Origin: Eulemur rufifrons
Taxonomy: Eukaryota > Chordata > Mammalia > Primates > Lemuridae
Reading direction: 5' to 3'
Assembly (NCBI RefSeq): GCF_041146395.1
Contig: NC_090989.1
Coordinates: forward strand, 250,408,843-250,472,842
DNA: 64,000 bases
The number at the start of each line of letters is the position of its first letter. Positions within the stretch are counted from its first letter, which is position 1. The notes under the pieces are model-generated. The model had not been told where the DNA came from. It worked only from the letters and a program-made list of their open reading frames with translations, and ran no database searches. Below, piece by piece: positions 1-12,069 of this stretch. A program made the translations under genes and the position numbers.

Positions 1-8
1 TCTCTGGA

Positions 9-209
9 TCAGACTGCCAAGTGCCAGCCAATAAGGATTTCCAGCACTATACACAGATGAGAAATTCCAATATTTTTGGCCTCTAGGACAAGAGAAAGAA
101 GCCCTATTGCCACATACACATTTACAACACAACATGCTGCTGCCATGATTGAGGCAGCTTGACGGAGTCTCCGACCTTTGCCGAAAGAAGTCTTTGCCAA
201 AGTAAACAT
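9..209 (-). other. Small hydrophobic open frame, coding status doubtful
   Basis: This 66-codon minus-strand frame starts at an ATG. It has a short basic N-terminus (residues about 5-16), then two apolar stretches at about residues 20-43 and 47-65 that could span a membrane. I do not recognise the protein. No splice site or conserved domain can be identified and the window edge is close. A random frame of this length is expected in 64 kb, so the two apolar stretches are the only reason to list it. It could be a decayed gene piece or chance. Confidence 0.1.
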
Positions 210-537
210 CCCTTTAAACCTGAAATCTGCTTCTGTGCAAGGGAGTGTGGCAGCAGGTCCAACTTGTCAGGCAGACCAAATTGTCTCACTCATGGCCAGA
301 ACTGGTTTCCCTAGGCAAATAGCTTGAGTTCCTGCAGAAAGTCTTCCAGCTCCTTCCAGGGCCACCATCATTTCTTTCTCTCCTCTGTTACTCCACACTG
401 GCTTCATTTCCACCCACTTCCCTTCCTCTGGGTGCATCAAACTTCATTCTGGTCAGGGGAGGAATCCATGGCTCTGAAGAGTGGAAGATACACTTTCTAG
501 AGCCCACAGACACAAATGAGCTGGCATACCAATCTAA
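210..537. other. Unassigned sequence
   Basis: Mixed-composition sequence with no repeat family, splice pattern or coding frame that I can name. It lies between the short hydrophobic frame and the MER5-like element. Confidence 0.5.
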
Positions 538-539
538 AA

Positions 540-701
540 CAGTTTCTCAAAGTGTGGTCTGTCGGCTATGTGCATCAGAAGCAATTATGCTAAAACTGCA
601 GATTCCGGGTCCCACCTGGATCTCCTAAGGCAGGATCTCTATAGGGAGCCTGGGATATGCATTTTCACAAGTATTCTGAATGAGAAGTTTGAGACCCACT
701 G
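540..701 (+). mobile_element. MER5A-like nonautonomous hAT-Charlie DNA transposon
   Basis: The block opens with cagtttctcaaagtgtggtc and closes with ttgagacccactg. These are degraded terminal inverted repeats of the MER5 type. The interior 'ctgcagattccgggtccc' matches the familiar MER5 core. Length (about 162 bp) is slightly below the roughly 190 bp consensus. The eight bases on each side (atctaaaa and cctcacaa) could be a decayed 8-bp target duplication, which is the hAT rule, but only five of eight agree. It is a fossil with no coding capacity. Confidence 0.75.
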
Positions 702-1432
702 CCTCACAAGGCCCCTCATCCAGGCTGACAATATTTGAGTTATAGACAATTTAGTGGAGTTCTTGGCACTGAAACTGGAATAAGGGGTAACAATGTATGA
801 TTCGAGTAACCGTAACTGGCATATATTGAAACAGAAAAAATGTCTAAGAGCAACGTGGCCAGTAGCTCCCATGGGGCTTCTCTGAGTGGCAGTGCTTTTG
901 TAGAGTCCAGGCCGCTCATCTTCTTTAAAGGTGACGTACATTTTCCTTCCTATATTCATCAGACTCAAGGGCAGCAACTCACCTTAGTTAGCCATCTCAC
1001 CAGAGACTGGTAAATAAACTACAATGTTATTTACTAAAAAACAAAATTGCTAAGCAAGCTGGAATATTCATGTCAGCATTCCAGGGACTTGTTCTTTTTT
1101 AAAGAAAAGTCTACACAGGAAGGAAAATTACCAGTAGCAGGTGGTTTGATGAGTATGGACTAAGAGTGTGGGAATTAGATGATGCTAAAGCCATGAGATG
1201 TGGCAAGCAGCGACACAATCTCCACCAAAGGGAAGGCAATGAGACCAGACCTGCTATTTATCTAAGTTCTTCCTATGGACCAGCCACTGGCCCCACTTTT
1301 AATCTTGTAGGAATATACTTGGCAAAGGGACAAGAATCTTTTTGCTAGCTGGTTTGAGCTAGCAAATGACAGCTAACCCAATGATAAATCTTTGCTCTTG
1401 TTTTTTCTTCTTTTCTATTTTATTTTTCCTAG
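702..1432. other. Unassigned sequence
   Basis: I see no named repeat or gene here. Frames of 112 codons (minus, 639-977) and 60 codons (plus, 1166-1348) exist but resemble nothing known, and the first runs into the MER5 copy. The last 35 bases form a strong pyrimidine tract that leads to an AG. Confidence 0.5.
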
Positions 1433-1555
1433 ACCCTGATAGCCATTACACAAATGTCAACGCCATCTTTATTCTGTCCAGTTATAATGCAATTGAACAG
1501 AATTATTGAGAAGCAGCCTAGTCCTACTGACTAATAAAATCTCACAGGGTAATTT
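1433..1555 (+). other. Possible terminal exon (acceptor, short frame, poly(A) signal)
   Basis: A long pyrimidine-rich run at about 1398-1430 ends in cctag at 1428-1432, an almost ideal 3' splice site. After it, one frame (phase 2, from 1435) reads 24 codons to a TGA at 1507-1509. Another frame, beginning at 1433, reads 33 codons to a TAA. An AATAAA lies at 1533-1538, a plausible distance downstream for a short 3' UTR. I do not recognise either peptide. No upstream partner exon can be shown, because none is expected within this window on the plus strand before it. It may be a chance arrangement. Confidence 0.15.
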
Positions 1556-2849
1556 TCTCTGCAAATGGTACACTGTTCATTACCTGTAATTCCACGTGCA
1601 TCATCACCTAATCTGCACACTTGCTAAACACATATTTTAGCAAAAGGAGGCATAGCAAATAAAATATTTATTTTTCTAGTGTACTACATTCAAATTATGC
1701 ATACACTTAATTCTTCAAGTCACTTCGAAAAGTACAGCTGAAGCAGCCTTAGATGAAATGCAGGTGCCCTGTACTTTGTTTACGTGTGATGCACATCTAA
1801 CCTGTATGTATCTAACTGAGTTTCAGGCTCAGCTTCCAATCTAGGTCACAATGGTACGCACAGCCTCCCCGATGTTCCCCATCATCCCATGGGTCCACTT
1901 TGTTACCATTAGTCACTTGTCAGGTGGACTCTATTGATGTAATCTGTCCTCTTGAGCTTTATAGGTTACAGTTTTCCTATAATCAACTTAAATTTAGGGA
2001 AAAAGACAAAGCCAGAGAAGGCAGATGTATTGAAGCCTTGCTTGTGCTCATAGCAGCTGCTGAAACTGCTGAAATAGAAAACACTGGCTTCTTTCCCAAG
2101 AGCTTATATTTAAAATAATAATACTAATACGTATACATATAAAATGGTGGAAGCATTAGAGATATAATACTCTTAGGACATGATCCGCATTTTCCTGTTT
2201 CAATGAAAACACAATGGGATTATCACACAGAAGAGAGCTAAAGGTACAGATAGTATAAAATAAATAATTTACCAAACATGTATTTTTCACTTGTAACACA
2301 TTTTTAAAATTTACAGTACCACAGAGAAATAGAGGGAAAATGTTTTGTAAAATACATTTTAGTCTAGACATTCTCTGACCACACTATTCTGCCTTTCCAG
2401 AAATTTCCATTCCTGCTCTGACCCTACCTGTTCTTTGATTTTCATAAGATTGTCTGCAACTTGTGTACTCTATTTTACCTCAGTCTTTCATTCTGTATCA
2501 GTCCTTTCCTGCCAGGTCCCATCGTCCATCACTTCAACTACTCTCTACCTAGAGAACCCTCTGTCCTTCTATTACCCCTGTCTTATAAATCTCCAATGTT
2601 GGATTAACTCAGACATACCCATCTTCTCCTACTCCACACACTGGTAGCCAAGCATTGGAGAATGCACACATCTAGGTAGATTGGGGCTCCTGTGCATTTA
2701 GGATTTCCAGTCTCATCTGAGTCCCATGATTCTGTCCATTCTCATCTGTGTCCCAGTCAGTTTCCTTTTACCTCTTTTCTCCATGGTAGGTCCAAATTTT
2801 GCTACTCTACTCATGCTCCCTAGCCCATTCCAAATACCCTGACTTTCTG
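1556..2849. other. Unassigned sequence before the first L1
   Basis: AT-rich sequence without a recognised gene. From about 2385 to 2830 it is pyrimidine-rich ('cctttccagaaatttccattcctg') and could be a much decayed L2-like or LTR-like fragment, but no diagnostic stretch is clear enough to assign it. Chance frames of 70-72 codons occur on both strands. Confidence 0.4.
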
Positions 2850-5678
2850 TTTCAATTTCAAAGTATTACAGGGGTACACATGTTTTTGGTTACATGGATT
2901 GCTTTTGTAACACTTGAGTGAGAGTTATAATTGTGCCCATCACCCAGATAGTGTTCATCAAACCCGTTAGGTGGGTTTTCACCCAACCCCTCTACTCCCC
3001 TCCCCTCTGCTTGATTTCCACTGGGTTTTATTTCCCTCGGTGCACATGTGAGCTCATCAGTTAGTTCCAATTTAATAATGAGTACATGTGGTGCTTGTTT
3101 TTCCATTCTTGAGATACTTCCCTTAAGATAATGGTCTCCAGTTCCTTCCAAATTGGTGCAAAAGGCATTACTTCATCCTTCTCCATGGCTATGTAGTATT
3201 CCATAGTATACATGTACCACATTTTGTTAACCCACTCATGAACTGATGGACATTTGGATTTATTCCACATCTTTGCAACTGTGAATTGTGTTGCAATAAA
3301 CATTCACATGCAGGTGTCTTTTTGATAGAATGACTTCTTTTCCTTTGAGTAAATACCCAGTAGTGGGATTGCTGGATTGGAATGTAGGTCTACTTTCAGT
3401 TCTTTGAGGAATCTCCATACTGTTTTCCATAGAGGTTATAGTAATTTGCAGTCACACCAACAGTGTGTAAGTGTTCCTTTCTCTCTGCCTCCACGCCAGC
3501 ATCTTTTGTTTTTGGACTTTTTAATAAAAGCCATTCTAACTGGGGTAAGGGAATATCTCATTGTGCTTTTAATTTGCATTTCCCTGATGATTAGTGATGT
3601 TGAGCATTTTTTTGTATGTTTATTGGTCATTTGTCTATCTTCTTTTGGAAAGCTTCTGTTCATATCTTTTGCCCACCTTTTAATGGGGTTGGTTTTTTCT
3701 TGCTGATTTGCTTGAGTTCTTTGTAGATTCTGGTTATTAGCCCTTTATCAGATGTATAGCTTGCAAATATGTTCTTTCATTCTGTAGGTTGTCTATTTGC
3801 TCTGTTTATTATTTCCTTAGCTGTGCTGAAGCTTTGTAACTGGGCTTTTAATCAAGTCCCATTTATTTATTTTTGTTGTTGCTGTGATTGCTATTGGGGT
3901 CTTCTTCATAAATTCTTTGCCTAGACTGGTATCTAGAAGAGTTTTCCTATATTTTCTTCTAGAATTCTTATGGTTTCATGCATTACATTTAAGTCTTTTA
4001 TCCATCTTGAATTAATTTTTGTGAATGGTGAGAGATACGGATCCTGTTTCATTCTTTTGCATGTGGCTATCCAATTTTCCGAGCACCATTTGTTGAATAC
4101 GGCTTCTTTTTCCCAGTACATATTGTTGTCTGCTCTGTCAAAGATCAGTTGGCTGTATGTGGATGGTTTTGTATCTGGGTTCTCTGTTCTGCTCCTTTCG
4201 TCTATGTCTCTATTTTTGTACAAATACTACACTGTTTTGATTACTATAGCCTTGTAGCATAGTTTGAAATCTGGTAATGTGATGCCTCAAGATTTGTTCT
4301 TTTTTCTTAAGTTTGCTTTGTCTATTCAGGCTCTTTTCTGATTCCCAATGAAGCACAAAATTATTTTTTCTAGATATGTGAAATATGACAGTTTGTATTT
4401 TGATGGGTATTGCATTGAATATATAAATCACTTTGGGTAATATGGACATTTTATAATAATAACAATGTTGATTCTACTGATCTATGACCATAATATGTTT
4501 TTCCATTTGTTTGTGTCATCTGCAATTTCTTTCCTCAGTGTTTTATAGTTCTCTTTGTAGAGATCTTTCTCCTTGGTTAAATATATTCCTAGGTATTTTA
4601 TTTTCTTTGTAGCTATTGTCAATGATATTGAGTCTTTGCTTTGACTCTCAGCTTGACTGCTATTGATGTATAGAAATGCTACTGATTTGTGTACATTGAT
4701 TATATAACCTGAGACCTTGCTGAATTTATTTATCAATTCCAGGAGTCTCTTGGGGAATCTTTGGAGTTTTACAGATATAAGATCATATAGTCAGCAAAAA
4801 GTGATAGTTTGACCTCCTATTTCCCAATGTGGATACCCTTAATTTCTTTCTCTTGCCTGATTGTTCTGGCTAGGACTTTCAGGACTATGTTGACTAGAAG
4901 CGGTAACAGTGGGCACCCTTATTTTGTTCCAGTTACTAGTGGGAATGCTTTCAACTTTTCCCCATTTAGTATGATGCTGGCCATGGGTTTGTAATATATG
5001 GCTTTTATAATCTTGAGATATGTTCCTTCTATGCCCCTAATTTGTTGAGGGTTTTTATCATGAAAGGGTGCTGAATTTTGTCAAATGCTTTTTCTGCATC
5101 TATTGAGATGATCATATGGTCTTTATTTTTGCTTTTGTTTATGTGGTGAATCACATTTATTAATTTATGTGTGTTGAACCATACTTGCATCCCTGAAGCC
5201 TACTTGGTCAGGGTGAATTTTTTTTTTTTTTCTGATGTGCTGTTGAATTCGATTTGGTAATATTTTATTGAAGATTTTTGAATCTCTATTCATAGGGGAT
5301 ATTGGTCTATAGTTTTCTTTTTTTGTTGTGTCCTTTCCTAGCTTTGATATCAAGGTGATAGTGGCTTCATAGAATGAGTTGGGGAAGATTTCTTCCTTCT
5401 CAGTGTTATGGAATAATTTCTGCACTATGGGTACCAGCTCTTCTTTGTAAGTCTAGTAAAATTTGGCTGTGAATCCATCTGGTCTGGGGCTTTTTTTTTT
5501 TGGAAGCTTTTTCATTATTGCTTCAATCTCATTGCTTGTTATAAGTCTGTTCAGGAATTCTATATCTTCCTGATTGAGTCTTGGAAGATTGTGTGTTTCC
5601 AGGAACTTGTCCTTTCCCTCTACATTTTTGAGTTTATGTGCATTGAGATATTCATAGTATGCACAGATGATATTTTAT
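2850..5678 (-). mobile_element. LINE-1 retrotransposon, 5'-truncated, minus strand
   Basis: The plus strand begins with the complement of an L1 3' UTR ('acaggggtacacatgttttt'). It runs through the complement of ORF2 and stops inside the reverse-transcriptase region near 5678. Minus-strand frames at 5165-5425, 4482-4736, 4210-4449 and 3933-4223 show successive ORF2 pieces. The first has the 'NYRPIS...NRIQQHI...HPDQVGF' reverse-transcriptase block. The second has 'SKVSGY' and 'IKYLGI'. The last has 'FNKWCSENW' and '[12 protein letters not shown]'. Stops and frame changes separate them, so no functional ORF2 remains, and ORF1, the endonuclease part and the promoter are absent. I could not find a clear target-site duplication. 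Its 3' end closely resembles the L1 at 12341-13940. Confidence 0.93.
3933..5425 (-). pseudogene. Broken L1 ORF2 fragment (reverse transcriptase to C-terminus)
   Basis: ORF2 encodes the endonuclease/reverse transcriptase that copies L1 RNA into genomic DNA at a nick. In this copy, reading on the minus strand from 5425 down to about 3933, the remaining frames cover the palm region of the reverse transcriptase ('[12 protein letters not shown]', 'RPIS', 'DQVGF'), the thumb/connection region, and the cysteine-bearing C-terminal part ('FNKWCSENW'). They lie in different frames with stops between them, and the N-terminal endonuclease is missing because the element is 5'-truncated. It is certainly nonfunctional. 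Confidence 0.88.
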
Positions 5679-5679
5679 G

Positions 5680-5890
5680 TGTGCCCCAATCACCAAATCA
5701 GAAGCCTGGGAGTCACTTTTAACTTCTCCCCCCACCTCCACCTTTCCAGCCAATTACTGCTAAGTACTTTCTACTCTGCTTCTTAACAAGACCTCATTTC
5801 TGACTTACCTACTGAAAGAATCAACTAACTATTCTCCTGCTTCCCATCTCACTCCAGAGAAATCTTATGTCAAAATTGGAATTCTGCCCT
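5680..5890 (+). repeat. L2 LINE fragment
   Basis: The stretch 'agaagcctgggagtcacttt' followed by 'aacttctccccccacctcc' matches the body of the L2 consensus that I remember ('aaacctgggagtcatccttgac...'). It abuts the truncated 5' end of the neighbouring L1, so the L1 may have inserted beside or into it. About 200 bp remain and no frame is coding. Confidence 0.6.
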
Positions 5891-8149
5891 TCATATGTAA
5901 CTTCCATTTGCTGAATGAAAACATCAGACTTGGGAGGAATGAACCCAGCTGCAGTGAAGGGTGCCAAGCGCCAAGCTGATTTCTTTTTTCAATATTTGTG
6001 TTGAACTGTAATTTGTGTTGAACAAATTACACTGCTGAACTGCTTTAAGCAGAACAGTAAAATAAATAAACATGTAAATATTCAGGGTAAGGTTGGGCCA
6101 TGGAAATCATCACAGTGAAGTCATTTGTGTTACCTTACCAGGTTCTTCTAATAAGAATGAATCTCTCCAGTTCCCTCCGAAATGGAGGGACATGGGGTTC
6201 TTAACCATAAAGTCCTATCTTTGTGCTCCAAGTGAGATGTGAAGAAAAACCAGAGGGCAGGGGTGTGTCTGCCGCCCCCTCAACAGTCCTGGCACATACA
6301 GGTGGGTGATCATCCTATCACTCACAGCCCTGCTCGATGTCAACGTGATGCATTTTCCAGACCCATCTAGAAGGTGTTTCAGAAGAGAAAATGCCTAAAA
6401 GACTTCCATAGTTATGAAACACTTCATGTTAATCAGACTCAATTTTATATCAGAAAAATTTAAAAGGGAGCAAAATTAAACTAAATACCATTCAAGATTC
6501 CATTCAGCTCCAAAGTCTATGATCCCTTTAAGTCACTAGTTTTTAAGTTTGGTGGCAGTGAGGCAAGAGGAAGTGTACAGACTTCTTTGAGAATCCAGTG
6601 GAAGATAGGGGTTCTCTTTTCTGGTAAATACTTAAACATACTTTTTATAGTACAATTTTGAGGTTTCATGCATCCCAGCTAAAGACATATTGTGTACATC
6701 TGGGCACTGATTAGACATGAATCTGCATGTGACTAAAATTTTTTGTGTAGTCAGATAAATATAAAATTCCCACTTGATATCCCCCCAAATCACCCAGCCT
6801 TTCAAACCTGTTTATCTTCTATTTCCTGAGGATTCTTGCTGTGGACTTCCCTGAGGAGGGCCTATCTCTCAGATCAGCAGAGAATTCTAATCCTTGGTTA
6901 AGCCAGTGTTTCTCAGACAAAAGTCTTTGGGGGAACTTGGACCCTCTCCTATCTCCATGCCCATGGCTACAGGACCTGGCTGTGCCAAGAAGGATAGGCC
7001 AAATTTTAGCTGTCCCCAGTGGACTTTCCTCTCCAGATGGGCCCTGAGGGTATTATCAAAGAGACCCCAGATTTAGAAGCCAGATTGGAAGTGGGATGGA
7101 GGGGAGTAAAATTGTTCAAGCTTCTCCTTTCCCAAAGAGACAAGAAAAAACTGGTCTGGCTCAGCCAGAGGTTTGAGTCAGCGGTGAGTTCCCTAGAGGA
7201 GGGGAGAACTGGTGCCATTAACACAAAGAAGCTTTTAAGGGCTTTGGAAGTGCTGGCAGTTGGCCTATGCTGGATACTTGGAACTGGAGCTTGTATTAAG
7301 ATGTTAAAGCTGGAGTTAAATGTTTCTCACACTTGAATGTTCTCAGTGCTCAGATCGACCCATATTTCTGAAGCTGTGGGAGAGTGTGTGGGGGCAGCAT
7401 TATACATGCTGGGGCTTTACCACCACTGCACGTGACTGCCAATCTCTCTGTTATTAAGAACCACTTCAGTTTCCCCAGGTCTTTAATTTTCTGTAAACTC
7501 TCTCTACATAGTTCCCTAATGGCCATTTACTTACCATTTGCATTTTCCTACAATCTGAAGGCTTTTTCAAGAATTCCAAGGAAGAGTCAAAATTTCTTCT
7601 GACTCCCTTCTAATTCCAAGCCATGAGAAAATATTCTGCATGTCATAACTACTAGATAAACTTTTCAATTTCTCCAATAGATGGTAAAGTCCAATTTTGT
7701 TTCATGTTATTTCTGCAAAATCACAGAAAACAAAATGTTGGCAGAATTCCACAGGGAAAAATAAGAATTTCAGCAGTTTTACCTAATTCCATTACATCAT
7801 CACTTCCCAAACTCACCAGTTGTCATACCATATTGCAAAATGTCACCAGCACTTTCCCTATTTCATATATTATGGAAAAAAGAGAATTTTGCTGCATGCC
7901 TAGAGAGAAAGTGGAAGAGGAACTTGTACAAGAGAAGTGTCACATAACAGTCACCGTGTGCACTTGCCTCCTACAAATTCTGATAGATGTAAAGATTTTG
8001 ACAAAATGATTTAGTCCATAATGTTTATTTTTTTAAAAGAAGAAAACTGCCAACTTTAATTTGCATTATTGAGTTACCAAAATGTGTTAAGTATATTATG
8101 TAGAATATAATACTCATGAAATAGACACTTTCTGTGGACCTCAAGAATA
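5891..8149. other. Unassigned sequence, about 2.2 kb
   Basis: No repeat family or gene is recognised. The longest plus-strand frames (7019-7336, 105 codons; 7704-8009, 101 codons) have no recognisable domain and use initiation or splice contexts of no note. The 7.0-7.3 kb interval is purine-rich and overlaps open frames on both strands, as expected when stop codons are sparse by composition. Confidence 0.45.
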
Positions 8150-8232
8150 GAGCCTTTGCATTCACAGTTCTGTCTGCCTGGAACTCTTCACCACCCCCCA
8201 CACACATCCCTTCACAGGTTCATTCCAGTTCA
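8150..8232 (+). repeat. Short L2 LINE fragment
   Basis: 'cctttgcattcacagttctg' followed by 'ctgcctggaactcttcac' matches the L2 segment 'gcacatgctgttccctctgcctggaacgctct'. Only about 80 bp is recognisable. Confidence 0.5.
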
Positions 8233-8463
8233 TTTTTCATTTTTTATGAGACTGGACAAGTGATTATAAGTCCAACGTGGGTGGAGAAGGACATGGTGCC
8301 AACCTGTTCATGAAGAAGGAAGAAGAGTGGGAAGTTAGCAAGCACAAGTTTTCAGTGCAAACTATGTCATTCTCTTCCTGCCCCAATTCCCAGGTCACTG
8401 AAAAAGTGGAAGCAGCCCTAGCCCAAGCCTAAAGGAAGAATACTGCATTATTTTTGTTTGTAA

Positions 8464-8722
8464 GCAGTGAAGCCATAGAGTGGTTAAGAGCACAGACACT
8501 GGAGGTAGAATGCCTGGATTTGACTCCTGTGCCACTGCAGATAAATTGTTTAACTTCTTTTTGCCTCAGTTTCCTAATTGATAAAAGGGGATAATAATAA
8601 TAATAATGTCTGAGGAAAAAATAGAATGCATAAGAAATAAATGAGTTATCATACAGGGAGCACCTTGTGCTTAGCACACAGTGTGCCCTATAAAGTGCTT
8701 GCTATTATTACCTCATAGGTTT
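8464..8722 (+). repeat. MIR SINE, nearly full length
   Basis: The order of diagnostic pieces follows the MIR consensus: 'agtggttaagagcacagaca' (tRNA-derived head), 'gcctggatttgactcctg', 'tgcctcagtttcctaattga' (core) and 'aaagtgcttgctattattac' (tail). A short (ata)n expansion at about 8590-8608 sits where the consensus reads 'ggataataatag'. The element is an old tRNA-derived SINE with no coding capacity. Confidence 0.88.
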
Positions 8723-10039
8723 AAATTACTTTACTGGGACAGGATGATTTTTTGAACTAGAATCACTGTACTTTGGCAGCCCTACAAACACATTTTATTC
8801 TCATCTGTCATCCTTTCCCCCTCACTCACTGGGCTGCCGTTGTCAAGAGGGAAGATTGACATTGACCATGATCCCTTGGGAAGAACCGGCGGAACCAGCC
8901 TTCTCCCCCTGATGCCTGAGAAATGATTTTAAAAAGTTTCTCTGTGCTGAGATTGGAGAGCAGATTGGAAGGGAAGTAAAAAGAGAAGAGGCTGGTGATG
9001 GTATCTGAGGGGTTCCTTGGGACCTGACATGATCCCATGCCCCTAAGACTTGCTTTAAATGAAGAAACAGTAAAGCCCCCAAACAAGAGTGTGGACCTGA
9101 GGGGAGAAGTGACCTCGACCCTATGTCCCAGCTGGACGTGAGCAGCGCCAACCTCACAGGACATCCTGCCACACCACGCAGGGCAGCAGTTGGGCAGAGA
9201 TGGTTGTGCTGGTGTTGAAACTGAGAAGACCTGAAACACCCTCATTAGGTTTCCCACTGGTCAGAAAGGTGTGGGGAGCAGTAAACCTCCCCCGTGCCCC
9301 AGAGGAGTGTGGGGAAAAGAGAAAGCCAACCTAAAGGGATATTAAAGTCCCGATTCAGGGACAACACAGCCGAAGTGGAGAGGGTTGTGTGGCTGGAGGC
9401 CAGCGAGGAACGTGGTGCTTCAGCAGATGCCAGCGTGGCAGCATAGCAGTGCCCGGGCACAAGGGAGCTTTGTGCATCTCAGAGAGCACCAGGATGGAAA
9501 AGTGCCAACAGCAAGGGACCTGACCCTCTTGCTGCTGAGGCTATGATGCCACATAAGACCCTTAGATCTTAGATGCTAACTCTGGCGTCTGGGGTGGGAT
9601 CAGAGAGGACAAAAATCTTGAATTAACTCAAGGAGAAGCCTGAAATAAATAACTTTACCTGAAATTAACCGAGATTAAATTTTGTGCCAGGAAGCAAAAT
9701 GGAGAATAACTTGAATCATAGAAAACCAAAGAGCACAGGGTCTAAAAAGTCATACTTACTAACTTCTCAGACAGTGGAAATGCCTAGGATTCATGCTCAG
9801 GAGTGAGTGCCCTGTAAACCGAATAACTCACATCCCACAGTCCAAGACGACATTGGGAATTCTGCTTGGGCAGTCTTGGATAACGCCACTTTCTTACCGA
9901 AGGAATAAATCCCCTAGGTGGACAGTTTGCTAGACATGGTAGAAAAAGAAGACACAAGCAAGAGGGGTAGGTAACCAAGGAAGTAGGTGTATGTTATTTA
10001 TGGTGACTATGCGGGACCCACTGCAGCTGGGAAAAAGGC
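8723..10039. other. Unassigned sequence with overlapping chance frames
   Basis: Relatively GC-richer, single-copy-looking sequence. Minus-strand frames at 8826-9257 (143 codons) and 8843-9172 (109 codons) overlap in different frames and have no recognisable domain or conserved motif. Two long frames overlapping each other on one strand argue for a low-stop composition and not for a gene. No repeat family is recognised. Confidence 0.45.
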
Positions 10040-10266
10040 AGTACAGGCTGCAAGATAGAGCCCTCTATTTGGGTCAGATGTCCTAGGTTCAAATCCCAAT
10101 CCCACCTCTTACTTTGTTTTGTAATTCTGGGAAGCAATTCAGTCTCTAGAACCTCAGCCTCCTTACCTATACGTAGTCTCTCCAGGTTAGGATTAAATGA
10201 GAGCAGGTATGGAAAGTACCCTCATATAGCCAGACACATGATAGACACTCAGTAAGTATCTGATGA
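10040..10266 (+). repeat. MIR SINE
   Basis: 'cctaggttcaaatcccaatc' is the tRNA-like B-box region of MIR. It is followed by 'cctcagcctccttacctata' and then the tail 'atagacactcagtaagtatc'. All pieces are in consensus order on the plus strand. Confidence 0.85.
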
Positions 10267-12069
10267 AGAACAAAGCCCTGCCTCTAAGGCCTTTACTTCC
10301 AAACTTGGACCAGCTGCTTCTTGCATGTGGGTAGTCCTGCTTACCATGCACACTTCCGTCTCTGCCTAGGGTCTTGCCCTGAATGAGGGGATGATCTGGA
10401 GCTATGATGGTGTCCCATACTATTAATAATGCAAGTGTTACTTGCTCTTTGAATTCTCCAAGTCCTGCTTGCTGGCTAAACACCCCCAACCCCTATCCAC
10501 AACACAGCACATCCCCCTCACCCCCCATTCACTCACATATCTCCCTCACTAGCTGTGCTGATGAGGTGCCAGCATGTCTTAGGGCTAAATTGGCCTCACC
10601 TAGCCAGAGCATCTGTAGATGTCTTGTCTTCATGGAGTTTTACCTTACACCCGAGGAGGCAGAGACTATTTCAAAGAAACAGACAGTTTGGGCTTTATGA
10701 TTAAGCCAGAGGAAATTTTGTAGCAATATCTTATTTTTCAATTTAAATGGTGTTCAGGCCAGGGTGCTGAAGGGGACCATTTGTGGAGGAAGCAGAGATC
10801 CTGAACCCTCAGTAATAAAAGGAGCAGAACCTTGGAAAGGGAGTAGCACTTTAAAAAGGGTGGCCCTTTAAAAACATCCTGGGGCTGGTGGAAAGGAAAA
10901 GGGGTACACTGGGAGAGAGCCAGTGATTGAGGGGGGCCCCAGAAGCTTTACCAGGGGGCAGGGGTGCCTGCATTCCTCCCTGGCAGCTTGATATAGTTCA
11001 GTGATGGAAATTGCTGACCATACTCCTTCTGTTTAAGTTAGCACATTTTGCTGGCTTCCTTGTTGTAGGCGTTGAGTTATTCTTTCCCAGCTACCCGTCT
11101 GTGTTCACTTTTCTCTCTTTAACACACTTATGTCTCAGTCCACATTCTTAATAATGAAGTCAAAGTACCCTGTTGTCAAAGCTTCCAGAAGGAAAAAAAA
11201 AAAAAGTGAACACAAAGAAGCTGTTAAGGCAGCTGGGATTACCAGGAGGGAGGAATAAATTCAAAGTGCACTCCATGAAACCTGGAAAACTCCATCAACT
11301 CTTCCAGTTTCTCTCTAGCCTTCACATCCCCAAGGACCTCGCTGTCCCTGAAGAAACCCATTAGTGTGCACAGGCTAATGAGACCCTCCAGTCACTGGAA
11401 CAGGAGAGACTCAACAGGGAGTCCATTTCTGCACACTTGGCAATAGGCTGCTGGAAACACCTGGTCCTCTAATCCGCAGCCCCGGGCTCCAGGCAAGGCG
11501 GTGCTCACTCCTTCAACCTTGGCTACCCAAGGACTTCTGCTTGAACAAATACCCTGGGGAGTCAGAAGACTTCTCTTTGGTGGATCTGAGCCATCTGCAG
11601 GACACTGTGGCTATCTGGGGAGGCTATTTTGCAGGGAAAAGGAGTTTTTCATAAAAGCCAAGTTTGAAATATTAATAGGGACCAGCTGTTTATTTCTGAA
11701 ATAAGGACTTATTCCCAGGCTTGAGGGGTGGCACATGATGAGTGGCATGGCAACCCCCATTTAAACATGGGTTAACCTTCACAGACTACACACACTCATT
11801 CCATTGCTAACCACATTTCCTCTGACAGAAGTGGTGCCTGGGGTAGCCCAATGCTATAGGGAGAGAAGCAGCAATATAGCAGCCCCTTCATCTTCCCGCA
11901 GAGAGCCCCACTCCTCAGAAAGGACCACAGGCCCTTGCCTTGGTGGTTTCTTCTCGTGATGGCACCAGACCTGCTCTACTTCCACAGAACACACACCATG
12001 TTATCTTCCTACCTTGAGGTCTAGTCAATACTTTGTAAGTCTCAGGAGTCAACACATCTACCCTCATAG
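10267..12069. other. Unassigned sequence, about 1.8 kb
   Basis: No gene or repeat family is recognised. Features noted are a G-rich CTCF-like core at 10951-10960, a 13-A run at 11193-11205, and a pyrimidine tract ending in ctcag at 11134-11138 followed by a lysine-rich 40-codon open frame that ends at a TAA near 11260. None is enough to call a gene. Confidence 0.45.
10948..10964 (+). promoter_or_regulatory. CTCF-like core motif
   Basis: 'ccagggggcagg' matches the central part of the CTCF motif (CCASYAGRKGGC type), while the bases 5' of it ('ctttac') do not fit well. This is a motif match only. Such cores occur by chance in tens of kilobases. Confidence 0.2.

Noticed and set aside
8826..9257. 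143-codon minus-strand frame
   Set aside because: It overlaps a second 109-codon frame on the same strand in another phase, and no domain, splice pattern or conserved motif is visible.
7196..11230. A shared phrase 'aacacaaagaagct' near 7220 and 11208 with similar translated peptides
   Set aside because: About 20 of 22 bases agree but the similarity stops there. A match of that size somewhere in 64 kb is expected by chance.
11139..11262. Lysine-rich open frame after a good splice acceptor
   Set aside because: The basic stretch comes from a 13-A run, the frame ends after about 40 codons, no donor or known peptide is present, and the run length itself may vary.
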